Source of the DNA: Roseovarius tolerans
GTDB lineage: Bacteria > Pseudomonadota > Alphaproteobacteria > Rhodobacterales > Rhodobacteraceae
Length of the DNA: 64,000 bases
Direction of reading: 5' to 3'
NCBI RefSeq assembly: GCF_900109855.1
Contig: NZ_FOBO01000004.1
Coordinates: 124,001-188,000, forward strand
A program made the position numbers and the translations under genes. Each line of letters begins with the position of its first letter. The stretch's first letter is position 1. Below, piece by piece: positions 52,123 through 59,474 of the stretch. The notes under the pieces were generated by a model. That model had not been told where the DNA came from. It did no database searches and was given only the letters and a program-made list of their open reading frames with translations.

Positions 52123-53006
52123 GCGCGCGCGGCGGCATCCTCGAACACCGGCAGGAAGCGGCCCTTGATCATCCAGCTGAGGCCGAAGGCGATCAGGCCA
52201 GTGGCCTCGAACACGAAGGTCAGGCGCAGGCTGTCCCAGAGCGCGGCAAGGTTCTGGGCGGTGCCGTCGGGGAGTATGCCCTGCAGGAGCAGCGCCTTGA
52301 TCCCGAGCACGGCGACCACGGCGAAGATCAGCTTGCCCAGCACGCGATACCACGCGTTGCGCCGGTCCTTGCGGTTGCCCGCGACCAGCGAGGCGGTGGA
52401 ATTGGGCCGCGTGAAGACATAGGCCGAGAAATAGCCCAGGATCAGGAACATCACCCCCGCCGCGCCGAAATGCGCCAGTTGCAGCAAAAGCGGCACATCG
52501 GCCCCGATGGGGGCGAAGCTGGCCCAGAAATCATAGCTGATGGTGCCGGTGACGGTGCCGCCGGGTGGGTGAAAGCCCTGTGAGCCCGCCGCATCGGTGA
52601 GAAAGACGCGCGCGACCTCGCCGGTATATGTGCAGCCCGAACCGGTGGTCGGCACGAAGGCCACCACCACGCTGGCCGCGCCCGCGAGTTTCAGCAGCAT
52701 CACATCATACCAGTGCCAGCCGAGACAGCCTTCGCGCCCCGGTGCGCGGAAGCTGTAGAAGAACATCAACAGCAGGCCGATGAAGCTGAGCGCGCCGACG
52801 AGGATGTCGCCACCAAGGCGGCTGTAATAATAGTGGCTGATCGAGGCGTTGAAACAGGTGTTGGTCAGCGCCGAGATCACCGCGAGAGAGAGCGGCAGGC
52901 CGAGGGCCACGTAGCCCACGCCGAGATTGATGCGGCGCAAGTCGATATCAAACGGCAGGTCGCGGGGAGCTGTGGGCGGCGCGGGCGGGTCTGGCAGGTC
53001 GGTCAT
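52104..53006 (-). CDS. Polytopic membrane protein of unknown function
   Basis: A 300-residue protein that I cannot assign. A proline-rich N-terminus (DLPDPPAPPTAPRDLPF) is followed by about seven hydrophobic segments, including VGYVALGLPLSLAVISALT, GALSFIGLLLMFFYSF, LKLAGAASVVVAFVP, LAHFGAAGVMFLILGYFSAYVF and LIFAVVAVLGIKALLL. SISHYYYSRLGGDI between the first two helices looks conserved-type. Cysteines at NTCFNAS, EGCLGW and SGCTY could form a disulphide. It converges with rlmB with a 19-bp overlap. Confidence 0.65.
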   Translation of the reverse strand: MTDLPDPPAPPTAPRDLPFDIDLRRINLGVGYVALGLPLSLAVISALTNTCFNASISHYYYSRLGGDILVGALSFIGLLLMFFYSFRAPGREGCLGWHWYDVMLLKLAGAASVVVAFVPTTGSGCTYTGEVARVFLTDAAGSQGFHPPGGTVTGTISYDFWASFAPIGADVPLLLQLAHFGAAGVMFLILGYFSAYVFTRPNSTASLVAGNRKDRRNAWYRVLGKLIFAVVAVLGIKALLLQGILPDGTAQNLAALWDSLRLTFVFEATGLIAFGLSWMIKGRFLPVFEDAAARAQPRAA

Positions 53007-53120
53007 CGGGTGAAATCCTCTTGCGGAAATGCCACAACCTTACCATGTATCGCGGAACCGGGCGACGGTTTCGTGGGGCAGGCCCTTGGAAACCCCCGTC
53101 AATTGACCGATATGGGGCGC

Positions 53121-53420
53121 ATGGGTCACAAGATCGCCACTTGCAATTATTGCGGCACGCGCGCGGCGCTGGTGCTGGACCGGGACCGGCATGAGCTGGC
53201 CTGTTCCAGCTGTGGCGCGCCGTTGCATGACATGAAGGCGATGCCCAAGGCCAAGATCGAGCGGCCCCGCGCCAACACACGCCCGATGCCGCTGCCCCGG
53301 CAGGAGTATCGCGACGACCGCGCCCCTGCGCGCGGCAGAAAAAAGCCCAAGCGGCGCAAGGGCCTGGGGCGGCGGGTGCTGGAGGAAATCTGGGACGTGG
53401 TCGAGGATATCTTTGACTGA
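53121..53420 (+). CDS. Small zinc-ribbon protein with basic tail
   Basis: A 99-residue protein: an N-terminal zinc ribbon with two CxxC knuckles (CNYCG and CSSCG, 18 residues apart), then a strongly basic Pro/Arg/Lys-rich stretch (RGRKKPKRRKGLGRR) and an acidic C-terminus (EEIWDVVEDIFD). It may bind nucleic acid; the function is unknown. I chose the ATG at 53121, with GGGGCGC just upstream; 53112 is an in-frame alternative. It diverges from the membrane-protein gene. Confidence 0.7.
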   Translation: MGHKIATCNYCGTRAALVLDRDRHELACSSCGAPLHDMKAMPKAKIERPRANTRPMPLPRQEYRDDRAPARGRKKPKRRKGLGRRVLEEIWDVVEDIFD

Positions 53421-53475
53421 GGGCGCGGCGTCACCGGTAGTCACAGCTATATTACAATCCCTTTATATTCTGAGA

Positions 53476-53582
53476 ATCGGACCTACATTTGTCCCAGAGA
53501 TGCCGATCCGGAACCTCGGCGTCTCATATCACTGTCCCTCGTTCCGCGACTGGCGCCCAAGTGTTTACTTGGGCGCTTTTTT
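53476..53582 (+). ncRNA. Candidate small RNA with terminator
   Basis: The gap 53421-53612 contains a promoter-like TATATT (53464-53469), with a weak GTCACA box about 18 bp upstream. A 10-bp stem follows, GAGATGCCGA (53497-53506) with TCGGCGTCTC (53516-53525), loop TCCGGAACC. After a 27-nt single-stranded stretch comes a perfect terminator: GCGCCCAAGT (53553-53562), GTTT, ACTTGGGCGC (53567-53576) and TTTTTT. No convincing reading frame covers it. A transcript of about 107 nt from near 53476 is predicted. It could alternatively be only the 3' UTR of the zinc-ribbon gene. Confidence 0.6.
53553..53582 (+). terminator. Strong Rho-independent terminator
   Basis: A perfect 10-bp stem with a GTTT loop and a six-T tail, ending 30 bp before the CoA-binding gene start. 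Confidence 0.93.
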
Positions 53583-53612
53583 CTTGGTGCGCTTCGTGCT
53601 TGAGTGGTCGCC

Positions 53613-54086
53613 ATGAGCGAAGATTACAGTGATTCCCACCTGCGCGAGATCCTGACCCGCACGCGGCGCGTCGCGGTGGTCGGCGTGTCGATGAACCCGG
53701 TGCGCCCGTCCTATTACGTGGCGCGCTACCTGAGCCTGAAGAAATTCGAGGTGGTGCCGGTCAATCCGGGCCATGCCGGGCAGATGCTGTTCGGGCAACG
53801 GATCGTGGCGTCGCTGTCCGAGATCGAGGGCGGGGTCGATATGATCGATATCTTTCGCCGGTCGGAGCATGTACCGCCCATCGTCGACGAGGCGCTGGAT
53901 ATGTTTCCCGGGTTGCAGACGGTCTGGATGCAGATCGGTGTGGAGCACGCGCATGCCGCCGAGCGTGCGCGGGCGCGCGGGGTGGATGTGGTGATGAACC
54001 GCTGCCCGAAGATCGAATATCAGCGGCTCTTTGGCGAGTTGCGGATGGGCGGCTTCAACACCGGGGTGATCTCGTCGAAGCTGTGA
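53613..54086 (+). CDS. CoA-binding domain protein (YccU-like)
   Basis: A 157-residue Rossmann-type CoA-binding protein. The core reads ILTRTRRVAVVGVSMNPVRPSYYVARYLSLKKFEVVPVNPGHAGQMLFGQRIVASLSEI, and VDMIDIFRRSEHVPPIVDEAL, MQIGVEHAHAAERARARGVDVVMNRCPKIEY completes the family. The role is unknown. The ATG at 53613 has a weak ribosome-binding site, and a terminator lies just upstream, so its promoter must overlap the candidate sRNA end. Confidence 0.9.
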   Translation: MSEDYSDSHLREILTRTRRVAVVGVSMNPVRPSYYVARYLSLKKFEVVPVNPGHAGQMLFGQRIVASLSEIEGGVDMIDIFRRSEHVPPIVDEALDMFPGLQTVWMQIGVEHAHAAERARARGVDVVMNRCPKIEYQRLFGELRMGGFNTGVISSKL

Positions 54087-54166
54087 GCCGCGGATCTGGA
54101 TATTTATGGCAAGACGAAGCGGGGGAACGGGCTGGCCTTGGGCCGGGCTTGTGATAGCTAAGGGTC

Positions 54167-55579
54167 ATGACGCTCCATTCCGCCACCCCCACATTCATCG
54201 ACACCCTGCGCGCGGGTCTGACCGACGCGAGTTTTCGCGAGGCCGAGCCGCGCTATCTGGAAGAGCCGCGCGGGCGCTGGCAGGGGCAGGGCGTGGTGCT
54301 GGCCCCCGACGACGTGGAGGGCGTGGCACATGTGGTGCGCGCCTGTGCCGAGACGGGGGTGCCGGTGGTGCCTTATGGTGGGGGCACGGGATTGGTCGGC
54401 GGGCAGATCGCGCCCGATGGCCCGGTGCCGGTGATCCTGAGCCTCGAGCGGATGCGCGCGGTGCGCGGCATCTGGCCCGAGGAAAACGTGATGGTCGTCG
54501 AGGCGGGCGCGATCCTGCAGGATATTCACGACGCGGCGGAGGCGGCCGGGCGGCTCTTCCCGCTCAGTATCGCCGCCAAGGGATCGGCGCGGTTGGGCGG
54601 CCTTCTCGGGACCAATGCGGGTGGGGTCAACGTCCTGCGCTATGGCAATGCGCGTGATCTGTGTCTGGGGCTGGAGGCGGTGCTGCCCGATGGGCGGATC
54701 TGGCACGGGCTGAAGCGGCTGCGCAAGGACAATACCGGGTACGATCTGCGCAACCTGCTGATCGGATCGGAGGGCACGCTGGGGGTGATCACCGCCGCTG
54801 CGCTCAAGCTCTATCCGCGCCCGAGTGGCGAGGGCACGGCGCTGATGGTTGTGGAGGGGCCGCGCGCGGCGCTCGACCTCTTGGCACTGGCGCGCGATCA
54901 TCTGGGCGAGGGCGTGAGCGCCTTCGAGATCATGCATCGGCAGGGGCTGGAATTCCTGGCCGAGACGCTGCCCGATATCCGTCAGCCGTTCGACGAGATG
55001 CCCGAGTGGTTCGTGCTCATTGACGTGGGGCTGGCGCGGGGGCTTGATCCGGCGGCGGCGCTGGAGACGCTTTTTGCCGAAGCGTTCGAGGCGGGGCTGG
55101 TGAGCGATGGCACGATCGCACAATCCGAGGCGCAGCGGCATGCGTTCTGGGAGGTGCGCGAGCAGATCCCCGAGGCCAACCGGCGGATCGGATCGGTGAG
55201 TTCGCATGACATATCATTGCCGATGTCGGAAATCCCGGCGTTCATCGCGCGAGGGGCCGGGGTGATCGCGGGGATCGGCGATTTCCGGATCAACTGTTTC
55301 GGGCATCTGGGCGACGGCAACCTGCATTACAACGTCTTTCCCGTGTCGGGGCGCGCCCGCGCCGATCATGTGGGCGAGCGCGACGCGATCAAGCGGGCGG
55401 TGCATGATCTGGTGCACGAGATGGGCGGGTCGGTCAGTGCCGAACACGGGATCGGGCGGCTCAAGGTCGGGGATCTGGAGCGCTATGGCGATCCGGTGAA
55501 ACTGGCTGCGATGCGCAGCATCAAGGCGGCGCTCGATCCGCAGGGGATCATGAACCCGGGGGCGGTGCTGGCGGGGTGA
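54167..55579 (+). CDS. FAD-linked oxidase, GlcD/D-2-hydroxyacid dehydrogenase family
   Basis: A 470-residue flavoprotein of the PCMH/VAO family. The FAD-binding segments are VVPYGGGTGLVGGQIAPDG, GGLLGTNAGGVNVLRYGNARDLCLGLE and NTGYDLRNLLIGSEGTLGVIT. The C-terminal cap has the metal and substrate residues NCFGHLGDGNLHYNVF and GSVSAEHGIGRLK. Relatives oxidise glycolate, D-lactate or D-2-hydroxyglutarate; with no glcE/glcF beside it, a D-2-hydroxyglutarate or D-lactate dehydrogenase is more likely than glycolate oxidase. Its 3' end overlaps the convergent thioesterase gene by 32 bp. Confidence 0.9.
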   Translation: MTLHSATPTFIDTLRAGLTDASFREAEPRYLEEPRGRWQGQGVVLAPDDVEGVAHVVRACAETGVPVVPYGGGTGLVGGQIAPDGPVPVILSLERMRAVRGIWPEENVMVVEAGAILQDIHDAAEAAGRLFPLSIAAKGSARLGGLLGTNAGGVNVLRYGNARDLCLGLEAVLPDGRIWHGLKRLRKDNTGYDLRNLLIGSEGTLGVITAAALKLYPRPSGEGTALMVVEGPRAALDLLALARDHLGEGVSAFEIMHRQGLEFLAETLPDIRQPFDEMPEWFVLIDVGLARGLDPAAALETLFAEAFEAGLVSDGTIAQSEAQRHAFWEVREQIPEANRRIGSVSSHDISLPMSEIPAFIARGAGVIAGIGDFRINCFGHLGDGNLHYNVFPVSGRARADHVGERDAIKRAVHDLVHEMGGSVSAEHGIGRLKVGDLERYGDPVKLAAMRSIKAALDPQGIMNPGAVLAG

Positions 55580-56084
55580 AATCGGGGCCAGTGTCAGTGC
55601 CAGTGTCGGGCCGCAGGATGATGCAGGTGGTGGAGCCGGTGGCGTAGAGCTTGCCATCCCCGACGCCGCGCAATTCGCCGGTGGCGACGCCCGTTGAGCG
55701 GCCGCGATGCTGCACGGTGCCGATGGCGCGGACCGCGCGGCCGAGGGCCAAGGCGCGGGTGATGTTGGTCTTGAATTCCAGCGTCGTGTAAATCTCGCCG
55801 CGCGCCAGTTCGGTCATCACCGCGCAGCCCATGCAACTGTCGAGGATCGCGCCATACCAGCCGCCATGCACACCGCGCATCGGGTTGAGCGCGGCAAAGG
55901 TCGGCGTGCCCTCGAAGACGACGCAGCCCGGCTCGGCCACGACGGGGTGAAAGCCCAAGGTCGCGCCGATGGGCGGGCCGGGCAGGGTGCCCGCGATCAT
56001 GTCGCGCATGAAGTCGAGCCCGGAGCGCGACAGGAGCGCTGTCATGTCGGGCAGATCGTCGAGCGAAGTGGCGTGATCCGGCAT
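55548..56084 (-). CDS. PaaI-type thioesterase
   Basis: A 178-residue hotdog-fold thioesterase. Family features are GATLGFHPVVAEPGCVVFEG, the active-site region NPMRGVHGGWYGAILDSCMGCAVM (HGG motif) and TLEFKTNITRALALG. It probably hydrolyses an aryl- or acyl-CoA. The C-terminus (DTGTDTGPDFTPPAPPPGS) is low complexity and lies within the overlap with the GlcD-type gene. I chose the ATG at 56084; 56141 would add 19 residues. metF ends 61 bp upstream on the same strand. Confidence 0.85.
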   Translation of the reverse strand: MPDHATSLDDLPDMTALLSRSGLDFMRDMIAGTLPGPPIGATLGFHPVVAEPGCVVFEGTPTFAALNPMRGVHGGWYGAILDSCMGCAVMTELARGEIYTTLEFKTNITRALALGRAVRAIGTVQHRGRSTGVATGELRGVGDGKLYATGSTTCIILRPDTGTDTGPDFTPPAPPPGS

Positions 56085-56145
56085 GGTTGTCCCCCGTGGC
56101 GCGTGCGCGGACAGGCTATGCCGCGCCGCGCCGTGGGGCAAGCCG

Positions 56146-57012
56146 TCAGGCCACGTCGCGCAGGGTGACGCGGGGTGTCACGCCGAGGGCGTGGCACACA
56201 TCGCGGGTCAGTTCGGGGCGATTGAGCGTGTAGAAATGCAGGTCTTCCACCCCGCCCTCGATCAGGTCGCTGCATAGCTCTGTGGCCAGCGCCGTGGCGA
56301 GCAGGTCGTGACGGTCATCGCGGATCGCCTTGTCGAAGCAATCGTCGAGCCAAGCGGGGATCTGCGTGCCGCAGGAGGTGGCGAATTTGCGCGCGCCGGT
56401 CCAGTTCTCAATGGGCAGAATGCCGGGGATGATCGGCGCGTCGATGCCCGCCGCGACGCAGGCATCGCGGAAGCGGAAAAAGGTGTCGGCCTCGAAGAAG
56501 AACTGGGTGATCGCCTCAGTCGCGCCCGCGTCGATCTTGCGCTTGAGCCAGTCGATATCGGCGCGGCTGTCGGCGGCCTCGGGGTGTTTCTCGGGATAGG
56601 CGCCGACGCGGATGGTGAACTTGCCGGTCTCGGCGAGGGCTGAGATCAGTTCGCAACTGTCACCGAAGCCTTGCGGGTGCGCGGTGAAGCCGGTCGAGCC
56701 CTTGGGCGGGTCGCCGCGCAGGGCGACGAGTTCCGTGACACCGGCGGCGGCGAACTGATCGGCGATCTCCAGCGTTTCTTCGCGGCTGGCATCGACGCAG
56801 GTCAGATGGGCGGCGACGTTGAGGCCGGTGGCCTTGTGCAGCGTGCCCACGGCCTCGCGCGTCAGTTCGCGCGTGGTGCCGCCCGCGCCGTAGGTGACCG
56901 AGACGAAGCGCGGATCGAGCGGCGAGAGGGTGTGGACGGTATCCCAGAGACGGAACGACGCCTCGAGCGTCTTGGGCGGGAAGAATTCGAACGAGATGCG
57001 CGGCGTTTTCAT
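56146..57012 (-). CDS. metF: Methylenetetrahydrofolate reductase
   Basis: A 288-residue TIM-barrel flavoenzyme reducing 5,10-methylene-THF to 5-methyl-THF for methionine synthesis. ISFEFFPPKT at the N-terminus contains the catalytic Glu. VSVTYGAGG, HLTCVDASREE, ALRGDPP, IRVGAYPEKHPEA and ITQFFFEADTFFRF are standard MetF segments. I chose the ATG at 57012, with AGGAT about 9 bases upstream, over 57021. It diverges from a MetR-type regulator with 105 bp between them, as in enterobacterial met regulation. Confidence 0.95.
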   Translation of the reverse strand: MKTPRISFEFFPPKTLEASFRLWDTVHTLSPLDPRFVSVTYGAGGTTRELTREAVGTLHKATGLNVAAHLTCVDASREETLEIADQFAAAGVTELVALRGDPPKGSTGFTAHPQGFGDSCELISALAETGKFTIRVGAYPEKHPEAADSRADIDWLKRKIDAGATEAITQFFFEADTFFRFRDACVAAGIDAPIIPGILPIENWTGARKFATSCGTQIPAWLDDCFDKAIRDDRHDLLATALATELCSDLIEGGVEDLHFYTLNRPELTRDVCHALGVTPRVTLRDVA

Positions 57013-57087
57013 CGGGATCATCCTGTGAGGAAGCTGGAACTGTCGCCCTCTTGTTGCAGGCGCAGCATTGTGAGACAACTTCATTAA

Positions 57088-57102
57088 ATTCATGGTTTGA
57101 AT
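57088..57102. promoter_or_regulatory. Inverted repeat in the metF/metR divergent promoter
   Basis: ATTCA-TGGTT-TGAAT is a perfect inverted repeat with T-N11-A spacing, placed 16 bp before the metR ATG and 76 bp before the metF ATG. It is the probable MetR site, although the half-site order (TTCA-N5-TGAA) differs from the enterobacterial TGAA-N5-TTCA. Confidence 0.6.
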
Positions 57103-57117
57103 GAGGCGCGCTAATAT

Positions 57118-58023
57118 ATGCATATCGAGTTCCGGCATCTCAGGACGATCCGCGCCATCCATCAGGCGGGCGGATTGGCGCGCGCGGCGGACCTGCTGCA
57201 CATCACGCAATCGGCGCTGAGCCACCAGATCAAGGGGTTGGAGGATCAGGCCGGGGTGGAGCTTTTCGTGCGGCGGTCCAAGCCGTTGCGCCTGTCGGCG
57301 GCGGGGCAGCGCCTGTTGCGGCTGGCCGAGAAGATCTTGCCCGAGATCGAGGCGCTGGAGCATGAGTTCGAGGGGCTGCGCGAGGGCAGCGCGGGGCGGA
57401 TGCATATCGCCATCGAGTGCCATGCCTGTTTTGAGTGGCTGTTCCCGGTGCTGGAGCGGTTTCGCAAGACATGGGGCGAGGTGGATGTGGATATCCGGCC
57501 CGGCCTCGCCTTTGACGCGCTGCCCGCGTTGCAGAAGGAAGAGGTCGATCTGGTGGTGTCCTCGGACCCGGAGGATCTGCCGGGGATCACGTTCAAGCCG
57601 CTCTTCGATTACGAGCCGGTGTTCGTGGCCTCAAGCCAGCATCCGCTGGCGCAGAAGGACTATGTCGAGGCTGGTGACTTTCGCGACGAGGTGCTGATCA
57701 CCTATCCGGTGGATCGCTCGCGGCTGGATGTGTTCACCGAATTGCTGACGCCCGCCAAGGTGGAGCCGCGCAGCATACGGCAGGTGGAGTTGACGGCGGT
57801 GATCCTGCTGCTGGTGGCGTCCAATCGCGGGGTTGCGGTGTTGCCCGACTGGGTGGTGCGCGAGGTCAAGACGAGCACGGATTACGTGACGCGGCCCCTG
57901 ACGGAAGCGGGCAAGACCAAGCGGCTCTATGCGGCGATCCGCGATGAGGATGCGGACAAGCCCTATATGGCGCATCTCATTCGTCTGGCGCGGGAGATTC
58001 CGGTGCGGTTGCAGCGGGGGTAG
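57118..58023 (+). CDS. metR: LysR family regulator, MetR-like
   Basis: A 301-residue LysR-type regulator. The winged helix is FRHLRTIRAIHQAGGLARAADLLHITQSALSHQIKGLEDQAGVELFVRR. The effector domain opens with HIAIECHACFEWLFPVLERFR, which corresponds to the homocysteine-sensing region of MetR (ECHSC-type in enterobacteria). Divergence from metF supports control of methionine biosynthesis with homocysteine as co-inducer. It is followed by a dispersed hairpin element. Confidence 0.9.
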   Translation: MHIEFRHLRTIRAIHQAGGLARAADLLHITQSALSHQIKGLEDQAGVELFVRRSKPLRLSAAGQRLLRLAEKILPEIEALEHEFEGLREGSAGRMHIAIECHACFEWLFPVLERFRKTWGEVDVDIRPGLAFDALPALQKEEVDLVVSSDPEDLPGITFKPLFDYEPVFVASSQHPLAQKDYVEAGDFRDEVLITYPVDRSRLDVFTELLTPAKVEPRSIRQVELTAVILLLVASNRGVAVLPDWVVREVKTSTDYVTRPLTEAGKTKRLYAAIRDEDADKPYMAHLIRLAREIPVRLQRG

Positions 58024-58039
58024 GGGGGGAGGCATGGGG

Positions 58040-58275
58040 CGGACATTAACGGTTTATAGATGAGCCGTGCGGTGCCCGACCGCCGGGTGGGCGCAGCAAC
58101 CTCGGTGGACCGCACTTTATGCCAGCCAAACACTCCCGCGTTATCAATGGCTTGATACATTGCAAAAGCGCCCGCCCGAGGGGGCGGTCGGGCGCTGCGC
58201 GGCGGTGCCTGCGGCACCTTGATTCCGCGCATTGGGGATGCACGTGAACGGCAGCAACCGGCCATTCGCGTCGGT
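58040..58275 (+). repeat. Dispersed hairpin element, full copy (copy 6)
   Basis: The left arm at about 58073-58094 (TGCCCGACCGCCGGGTGGGC) pairs with the right arm at 58168-58195 (GCGCCCGCCC through GGTCGGGCGC). The centre carries CGCACTTTATGCCAGCCAAA. The second hairpin is GGTGCC-TGC-GGCACC (58204-58218), then TTGATTCCGCGCATTGG and AACGGCAGCAACCGGCCA. It lies between convergent metR and the XRE gene. Confidence 0.88.
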
Positions 58276-58299
58276 CCATCTGGCCCGTCGTATATCTCC

Positions 58300-59160
58300 C
58301 TAGCCGACCTCGTCGCGCAGGGCGCGCAGGTGGTCGGGCAGGGCGCGGGCGCTGATCGCTGCCTCGCGCAGCAGCCCGTCGAAATGCAGCGTCATCGCCT
58401 GCACCCGCTCGGTATCGCGGAACACGAGGTAGTTGCGCCCCAGATAGAGCACAGCGAGGAGGGGGCCGAAAATCGTGACTGGCGCGGAATAGAGGCGGCG
58501 GGCGTCAAATAGGTAGAGCCGCAAGCCGGGATAGAGCTGGGAGGTCACGGCGATGAAATGGTCGAGCTGGGCGCGGCGGATCTCCTCGGGCAGGTCGCGG
58601 TAATAGCCTTCGCCGCGCGCAAAGCTTTCGATCTCGAAGAGCGGCAGGGCGATCTCGTAATCCGAGCGCGCGGCGCGCATCCAGGCCATGCGGTCCTCAG
58701 ACGCGCCGATGGCCTGATCGGTGGAGCGGCCAAGATGCGGTGCGTATTCCCATTCCAGCATGGCCCGGGTCTTGAGCATGTCGGGCAGGCCGGCGGGGAC
58801 GTGGCGGATCTTGTAGCCCGCCGCCTCCTTGTGCCAGGCGAAGATCTGCTCGTCGACCAGCGCGCGGGGGGCCTCGGTCAGTGACAGGGTATTGGCGAGC
58901 ATGTCGGCGGCGGTTTCGGGCCGGTCGGTGAGGCCCAGAAGCCAGTCGGCGGAGATGCCCAGCGCGCCCGCGCATTCGCCCACCACCTGCGCATTGGGCA
59001 GGCGCGCGCCGGTGCCGGTCAGCAGTTGCGACACGGTGGAACGGTCCACCCCGATGGCGCGGGCGAGCGCGCTTTGATTGGTGTCGCGCAGGCGCATCGC
59101 CTCGGCCAGTCGGGTGCGAAACAGCGTGGCGCGCAGACGTTTGTCGAGTTTTTCATTCAT
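58300..59160 (-). CDS. XRE family transcriptional regulator
   Basis: A 286-residue regulator with an N-terminal lambda-repressor-like helix-turn-helix (RLAEAMRLRDTNQSALARAIGVDRSTVSQLLTGTGARLPNAQVVGECAGALGISADWLLGLTDRP) and a 200-residue C-terminal domain of unknown ligand (HKEAAGYKIRHVPAGLPDMLKTRAMLEWEY, TRQLYPGLRLYLFDARRLYSAPVTIFGP-like stretches). It diverges from the DUF2061-desaturase pair, and two operator-like palindromes lie between them, so it probably controls that pair and itself. A fatty-acid-linked signal is plausible but unproven. The ATG at 59160 gives MNEKLDKRLRATLF. Confidence 0.85.
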   Translation of the reverse strand: MNEKLDKRLRATLFRTRLAEAMRLRDTNQSALARAIGVDRSTVSQLLTGTGARLPNAQVVGECAGALGISADWLLGLTDRPETAADMLANTLSLTEAPRALVDEQIFAWHKEAAGYKIRHVPAGLPDMLKTRAMLEWEYAPHLGRSTDQAIGASEDRMAWMRAARSDYEIALPLFEIESFARGEGYYRDLPEEIRRAQLDHFIAVTSQLYPGLRLYLFDARRLYSAPVTIFGPLLAVLYLGRNYLVFRDTERVQAMTLHFDGLLREAAISARALPDHLRALRDEVG

Positions 59161-59163
59161 ATG

Positions 59164-59177
59164 GTGATTTAAATCAC
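59164..59177. promoter_or_regulatory. Operator-like perfect palindrome 1
   Basis: GTGATTTAAATCAC is a 14-bp perfect palindrome only three bases upstream of the XRE gene ATG, overlapping its ribosome-binding region. Occupancy would block expression, suggesting autorepression. Confidence 0.6.
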
Positions 59178-59195
59178 GAATGCGAAAAAATGTTA

Positions 59196-59212
59196 ACCAT
59201 TTCCGAAATGGT
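59196..59212. promoter_or_regulatory. Operator-like perfect palindrome 2
   Basis: ACCATTTC-C-GAAATGGT is an inverted repeat with 8-bp arms, in the middle of the divergent promoter region, 56 bp before the DUF2061 ATG. It differs in sequence from palindrome 1. Confidence 0.6.
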
Positions 59213-59267
59213 CGGTCAATCAAATCGAAAGCATTCTCTGCGCATCGTTCAATCAAATGGAGGAGAC

Positions 59268-59474
59268 ATGGAGACGCGATTGCGCAGCATCGTGAAGGCG
59301 GTGATCTGGAACCTGATCGGGCTTGCGGTCATGGCGGTGGTCGGCTTGGTCGTCACCGGCTCGCTGACGGCGGGCGGGCTGATGGCGGTGATCAATACCG
59401 CGATCGGATTCACCACCTATGTGCTCTACGAGCGCGTCTGGTCGCGCATCGGATGGGGGCGCTGTCATGGATGA
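59268..59474 (+). CDS. DUF2061 small membrane protein
   Basis: A 68-residue protein with two transmembrane segments and the DUF2061 pattern: LRSIVKAVIWNLIGLAVMAVVGLVVTGSLTAGGLMAVINTAIGFTTYVLYERVWSRIGWG. The ATG at 59268 follows GGAGGAG. It overlaps the start of the desaturase gene by 8 bp, so the two form an operon. The function is unknown; linkage to a membrane desaturase suggests a lipid or assembly role. Confidence 0.88.
   Translation: METRLRSIVKAVIWNLIGLAVMAVVGLVVTGSLTAGGLMAVINTAIGFTTYVLYERVWSRIGWGRCHG

Noticed and set aside
53413..53616. A 67-codon plus-strand frame across the candidate sRNA
   Set aside because: It runs through the terminator stem into the next gene, has no ribosome-binding site and no conserved-looking sequence.
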